64,000 nucleotides of DNA, from positions 1-64,000 of the forward strand of contig NZ_WUEY01000024.1 of NCBI RefSeq assembly GCF_010668395.1, read 5' to 3'. The stretch comes from Martinezella lusitana. GTDB taxonomy: Bacteria; Pseudomonadota; Alphaproteobacteria; Rhizobiales; Rhizobiaceae. The notes under the pieces are model-generated. The model was not told where the DNA came from and ran no database searches. It saw only the letters and a program-made list of their open reading frames with translations. The position numbers and the translations under genes were made by a program. This document shows positions 16,847 through 24,960 of this stretch, piece by piece (position 1 is the stretch's first letter; each line of letters starts with the position of its first letter).

Positions 16847-16906
16847 TTGGGGAGGGCTCGATATCTCGCTACGCTATCGCTAGGTTTGTCGGGAGGTTCG
16901 TGCGTC

Positions 16907-17866
16907 ATGAAGGGGGAACTTGGCTTCGGTCCGTCGGACCGGTCACGGCTACTCACTATAGAGGATATTCTTCACGCGCGATCCCAGTTACCCAAAATGA
17001 CTACTCGCGGACGGAGCTGGGACGGGGTGACGGTTGACCTCCATTCCCCGTACTTCAACTGTACTGAGCGCTACTCTGGCCTGGATCATCACCTGATATG
17101 CTATTGTCCCGCCGGACGATCAAGATTGCTTCAGGGACGAGCCGGTACCGTGCATGAGAGTGTGATTTCAGCCGGCATGTCCTACATCATGCCGGCCGGT
17201 TACGAGTCGACCTGGGAAGGTGATTCGGGCTTGTCCGCGCGTTTACGCATTCCGCAGTCACTTATCGCGATGGCGGCGGATCAACTCGGTCAGCGGAGTA
17301 CATCCCAAATAGAAATTCGCAATGTCTTCGAAGTGCGCGATCATGCGATTGAGCGCCTCGCGCTTGTATTGCTCGCAGAGATGGATCTGAAGCCGCACCC
17401 AGCCCAGACGCTTATTATCGATGCAGTATCAACAGCCGTCGCGGCGCATATGCTTCGGCGTTACAACGCTTTTGAGACCCTCGAGGAGAGCCACGTAGCC
17501 TTACTTAGTAGAAAGGAGCTTGCGCTTTTGACGGCGTATATCGAAGATAATCTCGATCGCACGATTGGGCTTGCGGAACTCGCGGCGATCGCGAAGGTGA
17601 GCCGGTTCCATTTCACTAGACTGTTCAAGCGTAGCACCGGCTGCACGGCAATGAGCTTTATCGAACAATGCCGCATACGTCGCGCGCAATCATTGATTGT
17701 TGATACGGATTACGCGCTTGCAGAAATTGCACTGATGACAGGTTTCTCAGACCAGAGCCACTTTACGCGACGGTTTCGCCATCATGTAGGCTCTACGCCT
17801 AATGTCTTCGCACGAGAGCAGAGCCGGCGCCGATCAGTCCGACGTCTCTCGGCGCGACGCGGCTGA
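16907..17866 (+). CDS. AraC-family transcriptional regulator
   Basis: A 319-residue regulator. The last 100 or so residues are the double helix-turn-helix of AraC/XylS proteins: TIGLAELAAIAKVSRFHFTR (first HTH), CRIRRAQSLIVDTDYALAEI and GFSDQSHFTRRFRHHVGSTP (second HTH and signature). The N-terminal 200 residues are a sensing domain with a cupin-like beta pattern (SAGMSYIMPAGYESTWE). I chose the ATG at 16907, after GGGAGGTTCG; the frame is open to 16847. It has no adjacent operon: the region on both sides is relic-rich, so its target is not evident. Confidence 0.9.
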   Translation: MKGELGFGPSDRSRLLTIEDILHARSQLPKMTTRGRSWDGVTVDLHSPYFNCTERYSGLDHHLICYCPAGRSRLLQGRAGTVHESVISAGMSYIMPAGYESTWEGDSGLSARLRIPQSLIAMAADQLGQRSTSQIEIRNVFEVRDHAIERLALVLLAEMDLKPHPAQTLIIDAVSTAVAAHMLRRYNAFETLEESHVALLSRKELALLTAYIEDNLDRTIGLAELAAIAKVSRFHFTRLFKRSTGCTAMSFIEQCRIRRAQSLIVDTDYALAEIALMTGFSDQSHFTRRFRHHVGSTPNVFAREQSRRRSVRRLSARRG

Positions 17867-18049
17867 AAGCCGTTGAAATCTTGCTTCAATACACTGGATA
17901 GTTTTAGGTCTGCGGGTTTCTAGCCAAAAAAACTGCGATAGCAGCTCAAGTGATTGATCTGAATCGATACCTGCCGCCAACCAGCCCGCAGCCTCTTCCA
18001 TTCGTATGGCCCGCCCTATGAATCTCGCTCGGGAAGATTCTTCCTCCAC
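17834..18049 (-). CDS. possible small hypothetical protein
   Basis: A 71-residue frame beginning at a GTG preceded by GGTGGAGGA when read on the minus strand, or 55 residues from an internal ATG. It is charged and helical-looking (RARFIGRAIRMEEAAGWLAAG, LLSQFFWLETRRPKTI) and is not low complexity. It overlaps the last 33 bases of the AraC gene tail to tail. I do not recognise it. A real small gene is possible, but a chance frame is not excluded. Confidence 0.3.
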   Translation of the reverse strand: MEEESSRARFIGRAIRMEEAAGWLAAGIDSDQSLELLSQFFWLETRRPKTIQCIEARFQRLSAASRRETSD

Positions 18050-18238
18050 CTAAATGCTGAACATTGACGAAAAGTCGATTGCGTTGCGGACAGCGTCGAA
18101 GTCTCAGCGTAGAACACGTGCAAAGCGGAACAAGGCGGCGAGCCTGAACGGCATCATCGATCCACTGCGACGCTGCCGAATTCTCTGATTGCGCGCCCGG
18201 ATGTTATTATTGCCGACAACGGTGTACGCGGCATCGGA

Positions 18239-18664
18239 ATGAAAACGGATGTCATGAATGACCGAATCTCAGGTGAGAAATCCGGATTTGGCTTCGCAAA
18301 TATAAACGTCAACATGGAGCTCATCCCGACCTTGAAGTTCCTCGATATAGATGTCGTATACGATCCGGATCTGATCGATAGTTATTTGAGTTATATTGGG
18401 AATTGCGTGAACAGGATCACCGAGGCCGCGTCTAAGCTCGGCTCGTTGAGCAAGCGGATCGACATCCGGATAGAATTCGCCAGTAAGCTCAAGGATAGCA
18501 TCGGCAGCGGCGTGGGCCGTCTTGTCGATGCCGACATGAAGGAAGCCTCCGCGCAGATCAACGCGACGCAAACCCAGCAGCAGCGTTCGATCCAGGCGCT
18601 GTCTATCGCGAATAAGGCGCCGCAGAACTTACCGCCGCAGGGCATCTGTCGATTGCCGACTTGA
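18239..18664 (+). pseudogene. flagellin C-terminal remnant
   Basis: The frame encodes a 141-residue product whose second half is a rhizobial flagellin C-terminal D0/D1 region: ITEAASKLGSLSKRIDIR, then GVGRLVDADMKEASAQ and QQQRSIQALSIANKAPQN. An intact flagellin would end within a few residues after APQN (usually LLxLFR); here the frame runs on into unrelated residues, indicating a 3' frameshift. The conserved N-terminal D0 domain (about 150 residues) and the central domain are missing upstream. No other motility gene is near. I interpret it as a decayed, displaced flagellin gene. Confidence 0.72.
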
Positions 18665-19017
18665 TGTGCTTCTACACGAACGCGGCGAAGAGTAGGTGGC
18701 CCGGGTGCTTGCTCTCGTTACACCTTGGGGCAGGTTGATATCGTGTCATTGATTTCCAGGTCGAATTGATCCTCTTTGCCATTTCGCGAAGACACATCAA
18801 TTCCACAGGAAATTTCTGTTTATCTTCATATCCACGACGCGCCACTTCCCGCTGGACAGGCGTTGTTGAAGCTGAGCCAGGTAGTCGAAACAATCGCTAA
18901 ATTCAAAACCACTAACGCCGACTGGGAGGCACAATCAAGCTCCCCCAGGCGATCCAGGAGCAAAACCGCTCGTGCGAATGGGACGGGAAAACGGTTCCGT
19001 GCAATACCTACGCGCAA
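18665..19017. other. gene-free interval
   Basis: About 350 bases following the flagellin remnant. The overlapping frames here (18672-18893 minus, 18776-19273 plus) are mostly antisense to real sequence or lack motifs. Nothing recognisable is seen. Confidence 0.4.
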
Positions 19018-19623
19018 CTATTCAGTGTCAAATCGCGCGAGCATTTTCTTCAGTTGGGCGTTTTGTTCGACAAGCTTGCGCGCCAGTTTATATCGAAGCA
19101 CCGCAATCTCTTCGTCGAGCTCGCTCATTTCGTCAAACAAAGTCTTCGGGACCCGATGTTGTAGTTCGACGTCACCATCGCGATCAGCAGCTTTCCCTGA
19201 CGTCTCGCGAAGGGTCTCACGTGTTCCCCTTGCGCGCCTCGTCGTTGGAGCTACGGCTACCACTCCGACTTGATCGGATTGTTGGGTCTTCGGTTCGAGG
19301 GGACTGACTTGATTATCTGAGGGCTCCTGTTCTGCAGGTGGCGGGACTGTGGCATCCGACCATGGCTCGATCGCCTCGCCGGCATTCTGATCTGATCTTG
19401 AATCAGCGTCAGACTCGGGTGGGCTTAGTTCTCCAGATATCGTTTGGTCCGCTTCGGCTGGCTTTTCCGGAGCTTCAGGTGCAGCTTCCTGAAGTTGCTC
19501 TTCGACCTTCGGGTGAAATTCGATTACATGGGTCTTGGACGGATTCGAGCGTTGAACCTCAGAGGTGTCTTCCGCTGTCTTCCGCGACACGAGGTCCGCA
19601 AGAAATCTCCATGGTGTTCTCAT
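19018..19623 (-). CDS. SyrB-like hypothetical protein with C-terminal coiled coil
   Basis: A 201-residue acidic protein. Residues 40-125 are low-complexity (rich in P, E, S, D, Q) and probably disordered. The C-terminus, LFDEMSELDEEIAVLRYKLA followed by RKLVEQNAQLKKML, is a short leucine-heptad coiled coil. The same type of tail ends the SyrB-like protein at 19743-20162 (QLEEENKRLRKQLAEKLRAE) and occurs in a fragment at 22821-22976. This family is seen in rhizobia; SyrB of Sinorhizobium acts negatively on symbiotic regulation, but no such role can be inferred here. Both neighbours on this strand point the same way, with a hairpin between. Confidence 0.6.
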   Translation of the reverse strand: MRTPWRFLADLVSRKTAEDTSEVQRSNPSKTHVIEFHPKVEEQLQEAAPEAPEKPAEADQTISGELSPPESDADSRSDQNAGEAIEPWSDATVPPPAEQEPSDNQVSPLEPKTQQSDQVGVVAVAPTTRRARGTRETLRETSGKAADRDGDVELQHRVPKTLFDEMSELDEEIAVLRYKLARKLVEQNAQLKKMLARFDTE

Positions 19624-19674
19624 CGAATCCGAACCTCAAGCAAGTGGTATGAAGGCATAACTGCGATATGACGA

Positions 19675-19700
19675 GCCGGGCCTAATCCTCTAAGCCCGGC
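19675..19700. terminator. hairpin downstream of SyrB-like gene
   Basis: Perfect GCCGGGC/GCCCGGC arms (19675-19681 and 19694-19700) surround a 12-base loop, 43 bases past the stop of the 19743-20162 gene. A TTTT run follows only on the plus strand (19704-19707), so as a classical terminator it would act on rightward transcription; for the minus-strand gene it may only stabilise the 3' end. It separates the two SyrB-type genes. Confidence 0.4.
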
Positions 19701-19742
19701 GGCTTTTGCGTTGGGCATGAACCACACTGCCCAGCCCTGAGT

Positions 19743-20162
19743 TCAAGCCTGCCCCAGGCGCTTACGCAGATCCGCGTTTTCTGCACGGAGCTTTTCAGCT
19801 AACTGTTTCCGGAGGCGTTTGTTCTCTTCTTCCAGCTGGATAAGGTCTGCAATACCGTCCAGGATGTCAGCGGAGGCAGGGTTCTCTCGCACGCTCGCCT
19901 TTAGAGGAGATGCTTTAGCTGTGACGGTTTTCTCTGGAGCGGTTACAGCCGTCCCGGTCTTGGCGGCAGCGATTTTGGATCCACGTTTCGCGCGCACAGC
20001 CTTCGCCGGTTTTTCCTTCACAGCGGACGGTGCTGTGGCAGCAGCCTCCATGGCAGCTTTTGTGCGCCTTGGCGCACGGGTCTTTTTCACGGCGGGGATC
20101 GCCGCAGACGTTTCGCTTTCAACTCCATCGGCAGTATTTCCAGTGGTTGTCTCATCGGCCAT
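19743..20162 (-). CDS. SyrB-like regulator protein
   Basis: A 139-residue protein with the layout of the SyrB family: an N-terminal MADETTTGNTADG, a middle rich in alanine, lysine and proline (KKTRAPRRTKAAMEAA and similar, basic and probably disordered or DNA-interacting), and a C-terminal coiled coil LIQLEEENKRLRKQLAEKLR ending in ADLRKRLG. The length is close to SyrB of Sinorhizobium meliloti, reported to repress syrM. The name is a family-level assignment; many paralogues exist in rhizobia with unknown function, and no symbiosis gene is visible here. Confidence 0.75.
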   Translation of the reverse strand: MADETTTGNTADGVESETSAAIPAVKKTRAPRRTKAAMEAAATAPSAVKEKPAKAVRAKRGSKIAAAKTGTAVTAPEKTVTAKASPLKASVRENPASADILDGIADLIQLEEENKRLRKQLAEKLRAENADLRKRLGQA

Positions 20163-20246
20163 CAGCTATCTCCTCTGTCAGGCGAAAAAGCATTCGATTG
20201 CCAGTTGCGCAAAGTCAATATCGAAAGTTGGCCATTTCCACTTTCC

Positions 20247-20579
20247 TTAGTCGGCATTTTTGCGACGCACTCTCGCGTTCCCGATTAAGCATGTCTGATC
20301 GGGGATCGGTTTCGCCTGGATCGTTGTCCTGCAACGGCTCTGCAAGGCTTTCTTCTCCTGCCAGTCAGCTGTCAATCCTCGCGCGTTACCGTAGACCATG
20401 CGGGTGTTCGACTTATAGAAAAGCGGGGTCTCGATCCCGATATCGTTCGAGGCGATGACAATTACGATGTCCGTCTCGCGGAAGTCCTCATTGATCTCCT
20501 CCATTTTCAGAACAATGTCATGGCGTAGGTGCAAGAGCGCATACTTTGACGCCTCGCTTCGCATGGGCTGCAATTTCAC
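20247..20579 (-). pseudogene. remnant of NAD(P) transhydrogenase beta subunit (PntB), C-terminus
   Basis: The minus-strand frame encodes about 110 residues. Residues 20-47 (DIVLKMEEINEDFRETDIVI and IASNDI) match the NADP-binding domain of PntB, where EMDEINxDFxxTDVxxVIGxND is conserved. Residues 49-70 (GIETPLFYKSNTRMVYGNAR) match the very end of PntB. In an intact PntB these two blocks are separated by roughly 30 or more residues, so an internal deletion has fused them. The frame then runs into unrelated sequence. The rest of pntB and pntA are absent nearby. Confidence 0.72.
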
Positions 20580-20666
20580 CGGCCTGTTTTTCGATACCCG
20601 GCGAATGAGCCCACTTTCCTTGTGAACCGCGCGCCTTGCAAGTAACGACGACCAGGGCGATCTCGG

Positions 20667-20900
20667 TCAGCAATCGCCTTTCATCGCAGCGCGGAGGGTA
20701 TCGTTGATACGCTCCTGCCAGCCCGGACCGTCTGCCTGGAACCAGGCAAGTATATCGCTGTCGAGCTTTAAAGTAACCTGCTCCTTGACGCCGGGCAGAG
20801 CGCGCCGCTCGACGGCAGGAGATGGCGCAACCTTCTTGCCAGGCTTGAACAAGGCCTCGGCTGCGTCAAGAGGATTGGCGGGGCGGCGCGGGGTTCTCAT
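20667..20900 (-). CDS. BrnA-like antitoxin (DUF4415 type), apparently without toxin
   Basis: A 77-residue protein. Its C-terminal half, EQVTLKLDSDILAWFQADG followed by GWQERINDTLRAAMKG, is the ribbon-helix-helix domain of BrnA antitoxins, which bind DNA and neutralise the RNase BrnT. The N-terminus is short and basic. I chose the ATG at 20900, preceded by GGAGGATCC; the frame is open to 20924. BrnT normally lies directly upstream in the same operon, but I find no BrnT-like frame in 20901-21240. It is either an orphan regulator or a remnant of a decayed toxin-antitoxin pair. Confidence 0.72.
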   Translation of the reverse strand: MRTPRRPANPLDAAEALFKPGKKVAPSPAVERRALPGVKEQVTLKLDSDILAWFQADGPGWQERINDTLRAAMKGDC

Positions 20901-21537
20901 TTGGATCCTCCGTGGAGATTTCAATGTCTGCTTTCGTTTTGCTCTCGTCGATCGGCGCGAAGTGATCGCCTGCGGCTTGCTCTAGCAAAGCGGGACGAAT
21001 CGTCAGCGACGGCTTTTTTGCTGCGATCTTTCCCCTACCTATGCACTATAGCGCGCATACATGCGTTCGATTTCATCGGAAATCCACAACTCTATGATCG
21101 CCATGAATTTCGCATCGTCGTGGATGGGCTTGCCGCGCGCCCACATCCCGCAGACTGCGCGATCGACCATCGTGATATCATCTTACGGGTCGTACGATAT
21201 CTGTTTCCCATCGACACATTAAGATCGAATGGACAGTAAATCCTCTTCGCTGCCTTCTGACCGGCCTGCGGATTTCCGCTCGATCACGACCCAAAAGTTG
21301 ACGGGGAGATAGTTCACGCCACGTTCGAAGCGGTCATCCACGTCGCCGAATCGACTCGTTCAGACTACCGCAGCCGCGGAGGTTGAAACGGAGGTCTACC
21401 TGAAGCGATCGAGCAAGCGTTTGCCGAGGTTCAGGGCTCGATCCAAACCAAGCCCCAAGGATGCCGCCCTCGTAACGAGCTGCCAATATCGCAGCCGTCT
21501 AAAGCCGCTGGGTCGCGGAGCCGATGGCAGATGGGGG
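20901..21537. other. intergenic region with one possible 43-codon minus-strand frame
   Basis: There is no clearly supported gene in about 640 bases. One short minus-strand frame (21039-21170) reads MVDRAVCGMWARGKPIHDD and then EFIxLIxxWI-like sequence (KFMAIIELWISDEIERM). It has a plausible amphipathic composition, but I cannot name it. No BrnT toxin, hairpin with a T tract or RNA gene was found. Confidence 0.35.
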
Positions 21538-22512
21538 CTAAAACCATCCTTTTGCCTTGAACCAAATCAACGGTACGATGGCGCTGATAAGGATGACTGC
21601 CCAACCATATTGGTATCCCCATGTCCAATCGTATTCCGGCATGCTCTTAAAATTCATGCCGTAGACACCCGCCATCAGGGTAGGTGGAATGCCAACAATG
21701 GAAACGATCGTCAAAACTTTGAAGACATCATTTTGAGCTATGCCAATCAGGCCGACCAGCGCATCCAGGACGAATTGCACTTTGTTGGCGAGCTGCTCTT
21801 CGTAGTCGGACAGAGAATGGATGTCCTGGCGTAATCTGACGATGCGCTGCGTTAATTTTCCACCCGACCAGTTACACGCACTCTCATCGGCATAGGCAAC
21901 GATACGTCCCAAGCCTTGCAGGCCGTCCTGCAGTTCGGAGAGCCGGTCACCCAGGCGCCCTACCTGGCGCAACTGGACTCTCAGAATACGATTTGCCTTG
22001 GCGGCCTGGCGACCACGGGTGTCGTCAGCGTGAAACGTTTCGGCCGATAGACCATTCAATTCGGCTGCCAGATGTTCGAGTGCATCAGCGACACGATCGA
22101 CGATCTCCTCGCAAAGCATTGTGAAGACTTCGACTCCCGACTTCGGAGCATTATGCTGGTCGGCGAATTTCCCGGCGACTGTATCGAAAGCAGGCAATGG
22201 CATAAATCGCACCGTAACCAGTCGATCGGCCGACAGGACAAACCCCAGTGGAGGCGTCACCCGTGCCCCTTCCGGTCGCTGAGCAGCCGACGGCGTACTC
22301 ATATACAATACGCTGTTTTCACTCTTGAGCCGGCTGGAAGATTCGATTTCGCTGAGAGCTCCAAGGGACGGAAGTTTGGCGCTGATAAGGGTTTCTACAT
22401 TTGCCACCTCCGTTGGAGAAGGCTCAAGAAGGTCTATCCAGACAATACGGTCGGCTGACCCTTCTGATTTGAACGTGTGGTTGCCGGTGTGGTTCGCAAA
22501 TTCTTTCAACAT
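21538..22512 (-). CDS. corA: CorA-family magnesium/cobalt transporter
   Basis: A 324-residue protein with the CorA organisation: a long cytoplasmic N-terminal domain, an extended helix (about 150-260), then two C-terminal transmembrane helices. The signature YGMNF is at about residues 284-288 between them, followed by an acidic loop and a positively charged end (KAKGWF). It forms homopentameric channels for divalent cations. The gene is monocistronic, separated from neighbours by gene-poor sequence. The presence of the complete GMN selectivity motif argues that it is functional; CorA-like zinc exporters (ZntB) remain an alternative. Confidence 0.9.
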   Translation of the reverse strand: MLKEFANHTGNHTFKSEGSADRIVWIDLLEPSPTEVANVETLISAKLPSLGALSEIESSSRLKSENSVLYMSTPSAAQRPEGARVTPPLGFVLSADRLVTVRFMPLPAFDTVAGKFADQHNAPKSGVEVFTMLCEEIVDRVADALEHLAAELNGLSAETFHADDTRGRQAAKANRILRVQLRQVGRLGDRLSELQDGLQGLGRIVAYADESACNWSGGKLTQRIVRLRQDIHSLSDYEEQLANKVQFVLDALVGLIGIAQNDVFKVLTIVSIVGIPPTLMAGVYGMNFKSMPEYDWTWGYQYGWAVILISAIVPLIWFKAKGWF

Positions 22513-22820
22513 CGTTCGCTGAAACCCCTTGATCGAATCTGATTATAGCTAACGCGAGCTGCGGGAATATGAGATCTGCTGGAGGAACATTCATACAAGT
22601 ATTGGCCGCCTTTACCGCAAACTGTTCGGCGTAGTTGCGATTACGCTCCTGGTGGATAAAATAGTTCACATGCCAAATGAATACCTAACCTTCGGCGCCA
22701 AGGCGCGAGAAGAGAAAAAAGTCCCTGCCACATTGCTGCACAGAGCTCAGGGAGGGATGGCGAAATATCAGACCGATGCAAAGCTGCGCACCCGGCGACT
22801 ATGGGCTCTGTTAACACTGA
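22513..22820. other. gene-free interval
   Basis: About 310 bases upstream of corA and before the SyrB-like tail fragment. Only short frames occur; I recognise no motif, repeat or RNA element. The promoter of corA should lie at the left end of this stretch, but no clear consensus hexamers stand out. Confidence 0.4.
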
Positions 22821-22985
22821 CATGCCTTCCAGCACGTCGGGGCTTTCGTTGACGAAGTGACGTGTCTTGACGAAGAGATCAACCAGTTGAGGCGACAACT
22901 GGCTCAAAAGTTAAATCTCCAAAACGCCCACCTGCGTAGAATGCTGGAACTGATAGCTCCGCTGCGCGCGACGCTTAAATTTGGG
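22821..22985 (+). pseudogene. SyrB-type coiled-coil tail fragment
   Basis: This frame, closed by a stop at 22818, reads HAFQHVGAFVDEVTCLDEE, then INQLRRQLAQKLNLQNAHLR and RMLE. It aligns residue for residue with the C-terminal coiled coil of the protein at 19018-19623 (LFDEMSELDEEIAVLRYKLA and onward). Only the tail remains: the long disordered N-terminal part is missing, and after RMLELIAP the frame reads on into unrelated sequence to 23063. It is best explained as a truncated paralogue, although a GTG at 22857 could in principle start a tiny protein. Confidence 0.55.
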
Positions 22986-23172
22986 TGTTGGACAATTTGT
23001 CCCGATCTAGCTTGGAAAATTGTCGCCCGATGGACGACAATGTGTCTTATGCCATTGATATAATGTATATTTTAAACTGGCATGATTGTTGCTTGCGATC
23101 TAACTGTATAATTGTACGCCGTCAACTTCATATGTCGTGGAAATTTTTGATCAAATCGCAGCTATTCGACTT

Positions 23173-23622
23173 ATGAGTGCAATGGCTAATGGTCCTGGCG
23201 AAAAAACAGCCGGATGGAGGGCTGCCAATATGTACAACGAGGGCCTTTTAATTGCGCGATTGTTTTTAGGAGTACCGTTTATCGTATGGGGAATACTGAA
23301 GTTGCGTGGCGGCGAGGCCAAATTGGTGCCGGGCCTTCGAGCTCTAGGTTTGCCCGACGCTGTATTTTTCGCCTACCTGGTCGGATTCTGTGAACTTGTC
23401 GGTGGCATCGCGTTGGTCGCCGGCTATCCAGCGCGTACAGCAGGTATCCTGTTAGGTCTGTGGTGCCTCGTTACAGGATATGACGCACATAGGGGCAATA
23501 TCACCGAACTTTTGAAAAACGTCACCATGGCCGGCGGTTTCTTCGCTTTGGCCGCCGCCGGTGCGGGGTCGTTTTCGCTTTTTGGCGGGGCTCCGGCCGG
23601 CATATTCGCACACCTTCCTTAA
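23173..23622 (+). CDS. DoxX family membrane protein
   Basis: A 149-residue protein with four hydrophobic helices (residues about 22-40, 60-85, 90-110 and 118-140). It has DoxX-type features: an N-terminal LIARLFLGVPFIVWGILKL, the VPGLRALGLPDAVFFAYLVG segment and CELVGGIALVAGYPAR. Family members are small inner-membrane proteins, some tied to thiosulfate-quinone oxidoreductase and others to redox stress, but the function is usually unknown. I chose the ATG at 23173; an ATG at 23230 would also leave the helices intact. There is no obvious partner gene next to it. Confidence 0.85.
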   Translation: MSAMANGPGEKTAGWRAANMYNEGLLIARLFLGVPFIVWGILKLRGGEAKLVPGLRALGLPDAVFFAYLVGFCELVGGIALVAGYPARTAGILLGLWCLVTGYDAHRGNITELLKNVTMAGGFFALAAAGAGSFSLFGGAPAGIFAHLP

Positions 23623-23893
23623 AAGGGCGGGGAGGCAACTGGGTAGCCAAAACAGCTTCTTCAACTGAATGCGTGACTGTAAGCGGCGGGATCCAAGTTG
23701 GTTGATGCAGGGCCATCGCCGTGACTGGAGATTTGATGAAACCATATTCCCTGGCTGCAAGGTTGCCGATGCTGGAATGTCAGAGCTCTGTGATGAGCGG
23801 CCTGACTTGGACGTGCATCCGGCATTGTTGTCCCCTTTCCCCGATCTCGGGTGACTGGAGTGACCACACCTCAGTGTTCCAGGACTGCTCCAA

Positions 23894-24031
23894 ATGAACG
23901 TCCACAAGAAGAACACCCGACTGACACCACTACGTCGAGAGGAAATGGCTGTCGCCGTTCTCCGTAGGACATTGTCCAGCGTCGCCGCCGGACGTCCCCG
24001 ATCATCAGATCAACCTGTCGAAACTCGTTAG
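23894..24031 (+). mobile_element. IS481-type transposase N-terminal fragment
   Basis: The frame reads MNVHKKNTRLTPLRREEMAV, the characteristic start of IS481-family transposases (MNxHKNARLTPxxRxxM), then continues for 25 codons with divergent residues to a stop at 24029-24031. The HTH continuation and the DDE domain are absent. It is a 5' relic of an insertion sequence. The right and left terminal repeats are not clear. The stretch 23623-23893 before it holds no recognisable gene. Confidence 0.6.
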
Positions 24032-24132
24032 ACATAAGCCTATCCTCAAGTCTGTGCTTGAGCCTTCCTGCTTATGCCGAGTGTCCGGTCGAAAGTGGCG
24101 GCGGTTCAGTCGCGCAGTTCAGGCGGAAATGG

Positions 24133-24960
24133 CTAGTTCTGCGCTAGCTCGATGGCACGCCGGTGCACTGCACATGCGGCTTGTTGCAACAGGTTTTGCA
24201 GTGCTCCTCCTTGCATGAGTACGCGCAGCGCTGCTTCCGTGGTGCCGCCTGGGCTAGTCACCTGACGGCGTAACTCTTGCGGGGTAGCGCTCTCGGCTAT
24301 GGCCAATGCACCAGCGCCGTATACGGTTTCCTTTGCCAACGATAAGGCTATTTGCGAAGGAAGGCCTAGTTGTGTCGCAACTGAGAACAGCCCTTCGATA
24401 AAATGAAATACGTAGGTGGGTCCAGAGCCCGATATGGCGGTCGCAGCGTCGATCAATGCCTCATCCAAAACTTGGTGTACGGCGCCGCCTGTCGAGAGCA
24501 GTCGGCCAGCTAGCAGCTTCTGCTCCGGACGGACAAGATCGTTCGCGAATACAACCGTTGAGCCTTTGCCAATGGCAGTCGGTATGTTGGGCATTGCTCG
24601 GATCGCTGGCACCTTGCCAAGTCCTTCTTCGATGAGGCTGATCGAAATGCCGGCTGCGATACTTATCGTAACAGCTTTTGTCGCATGACGCCGGTAATCT
24701 GGCATGATCCGAGGCATGACTTGAGGCTTTATGGCGAAAATGACGATCTCAGGGCGAAAGGCGGGGTTTAGCGAGGCAGCGGTGTCATAGGTCCTCATCC
24801 CCAACCTCGCTGATTGAGCGCGTAACTCTTCGGCAGGCTCCACGATATGTACGTTTTCGGATTGTACGAAGCTGCCCTCCAGCCAACTACGAAGCATCGC
24901 CTGCCCCATATTGCCGTAACCGATCAGGAGCAGTTCGCCCGTCATTTCGCGTTGGCTCAT
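24133..24960 (-). CDS. proC: pyrroline-5-carboxylate reductase family protein
   Basis: A 275-residue protein of normal ProC length. The NADPH-binding GYGNMGQAML motif is at residues 14-23. FAIKPQVMP and the C-terminal QVTSPGGTTEAAL, the ProC signature, are present, along with GSGPTYVFHFIEGL. It reduces a cyclic imine such as pyrroline-5-carboxylate with NAD(P)H. Its ATG overlaps the stop of the acetoacetate-decarboxylase-like gene (ATGA), so both are one operon. This coupling suggests a pathway-specific imine reductase or a second ProC for a catabolic route, rather than the sole biosynthetic enzyme (inference). Confidence 0.9.
   Translation of the reverse strand: MSQREMTGELLLIGYGNMGQAMLRSWLEGSFVQSENVHIVEPAEELRAQSARLGMRTYDTAASLNPAFRPEIVIFAIKPQVMPRIMPDYRRHATKAVTISIAAGISISLIEEGLGKVPAIRAMPNIPTAIGKGSTVVFANDLVRPEQKLLAGRLLSTGGAVHQVLDEALIDAATAISGSGPTYVFHFIEGLFSVATQLGLPSQIALSLAKETVYGAGALAIAESATPQELRRQVTSPGGTTEAALRVLMQGGALQNLLQQAACAVHRRAIELAQN

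Noticed and set aside
19675..19707. Hairpin plus TTTT as a plus-strand terminator
   Set aside because: It has terminator form for rightward transcription, but no plus-strand gene precedes it for over 1 kb. Kept only as a 3' hairpin of the SyrB-like gene.
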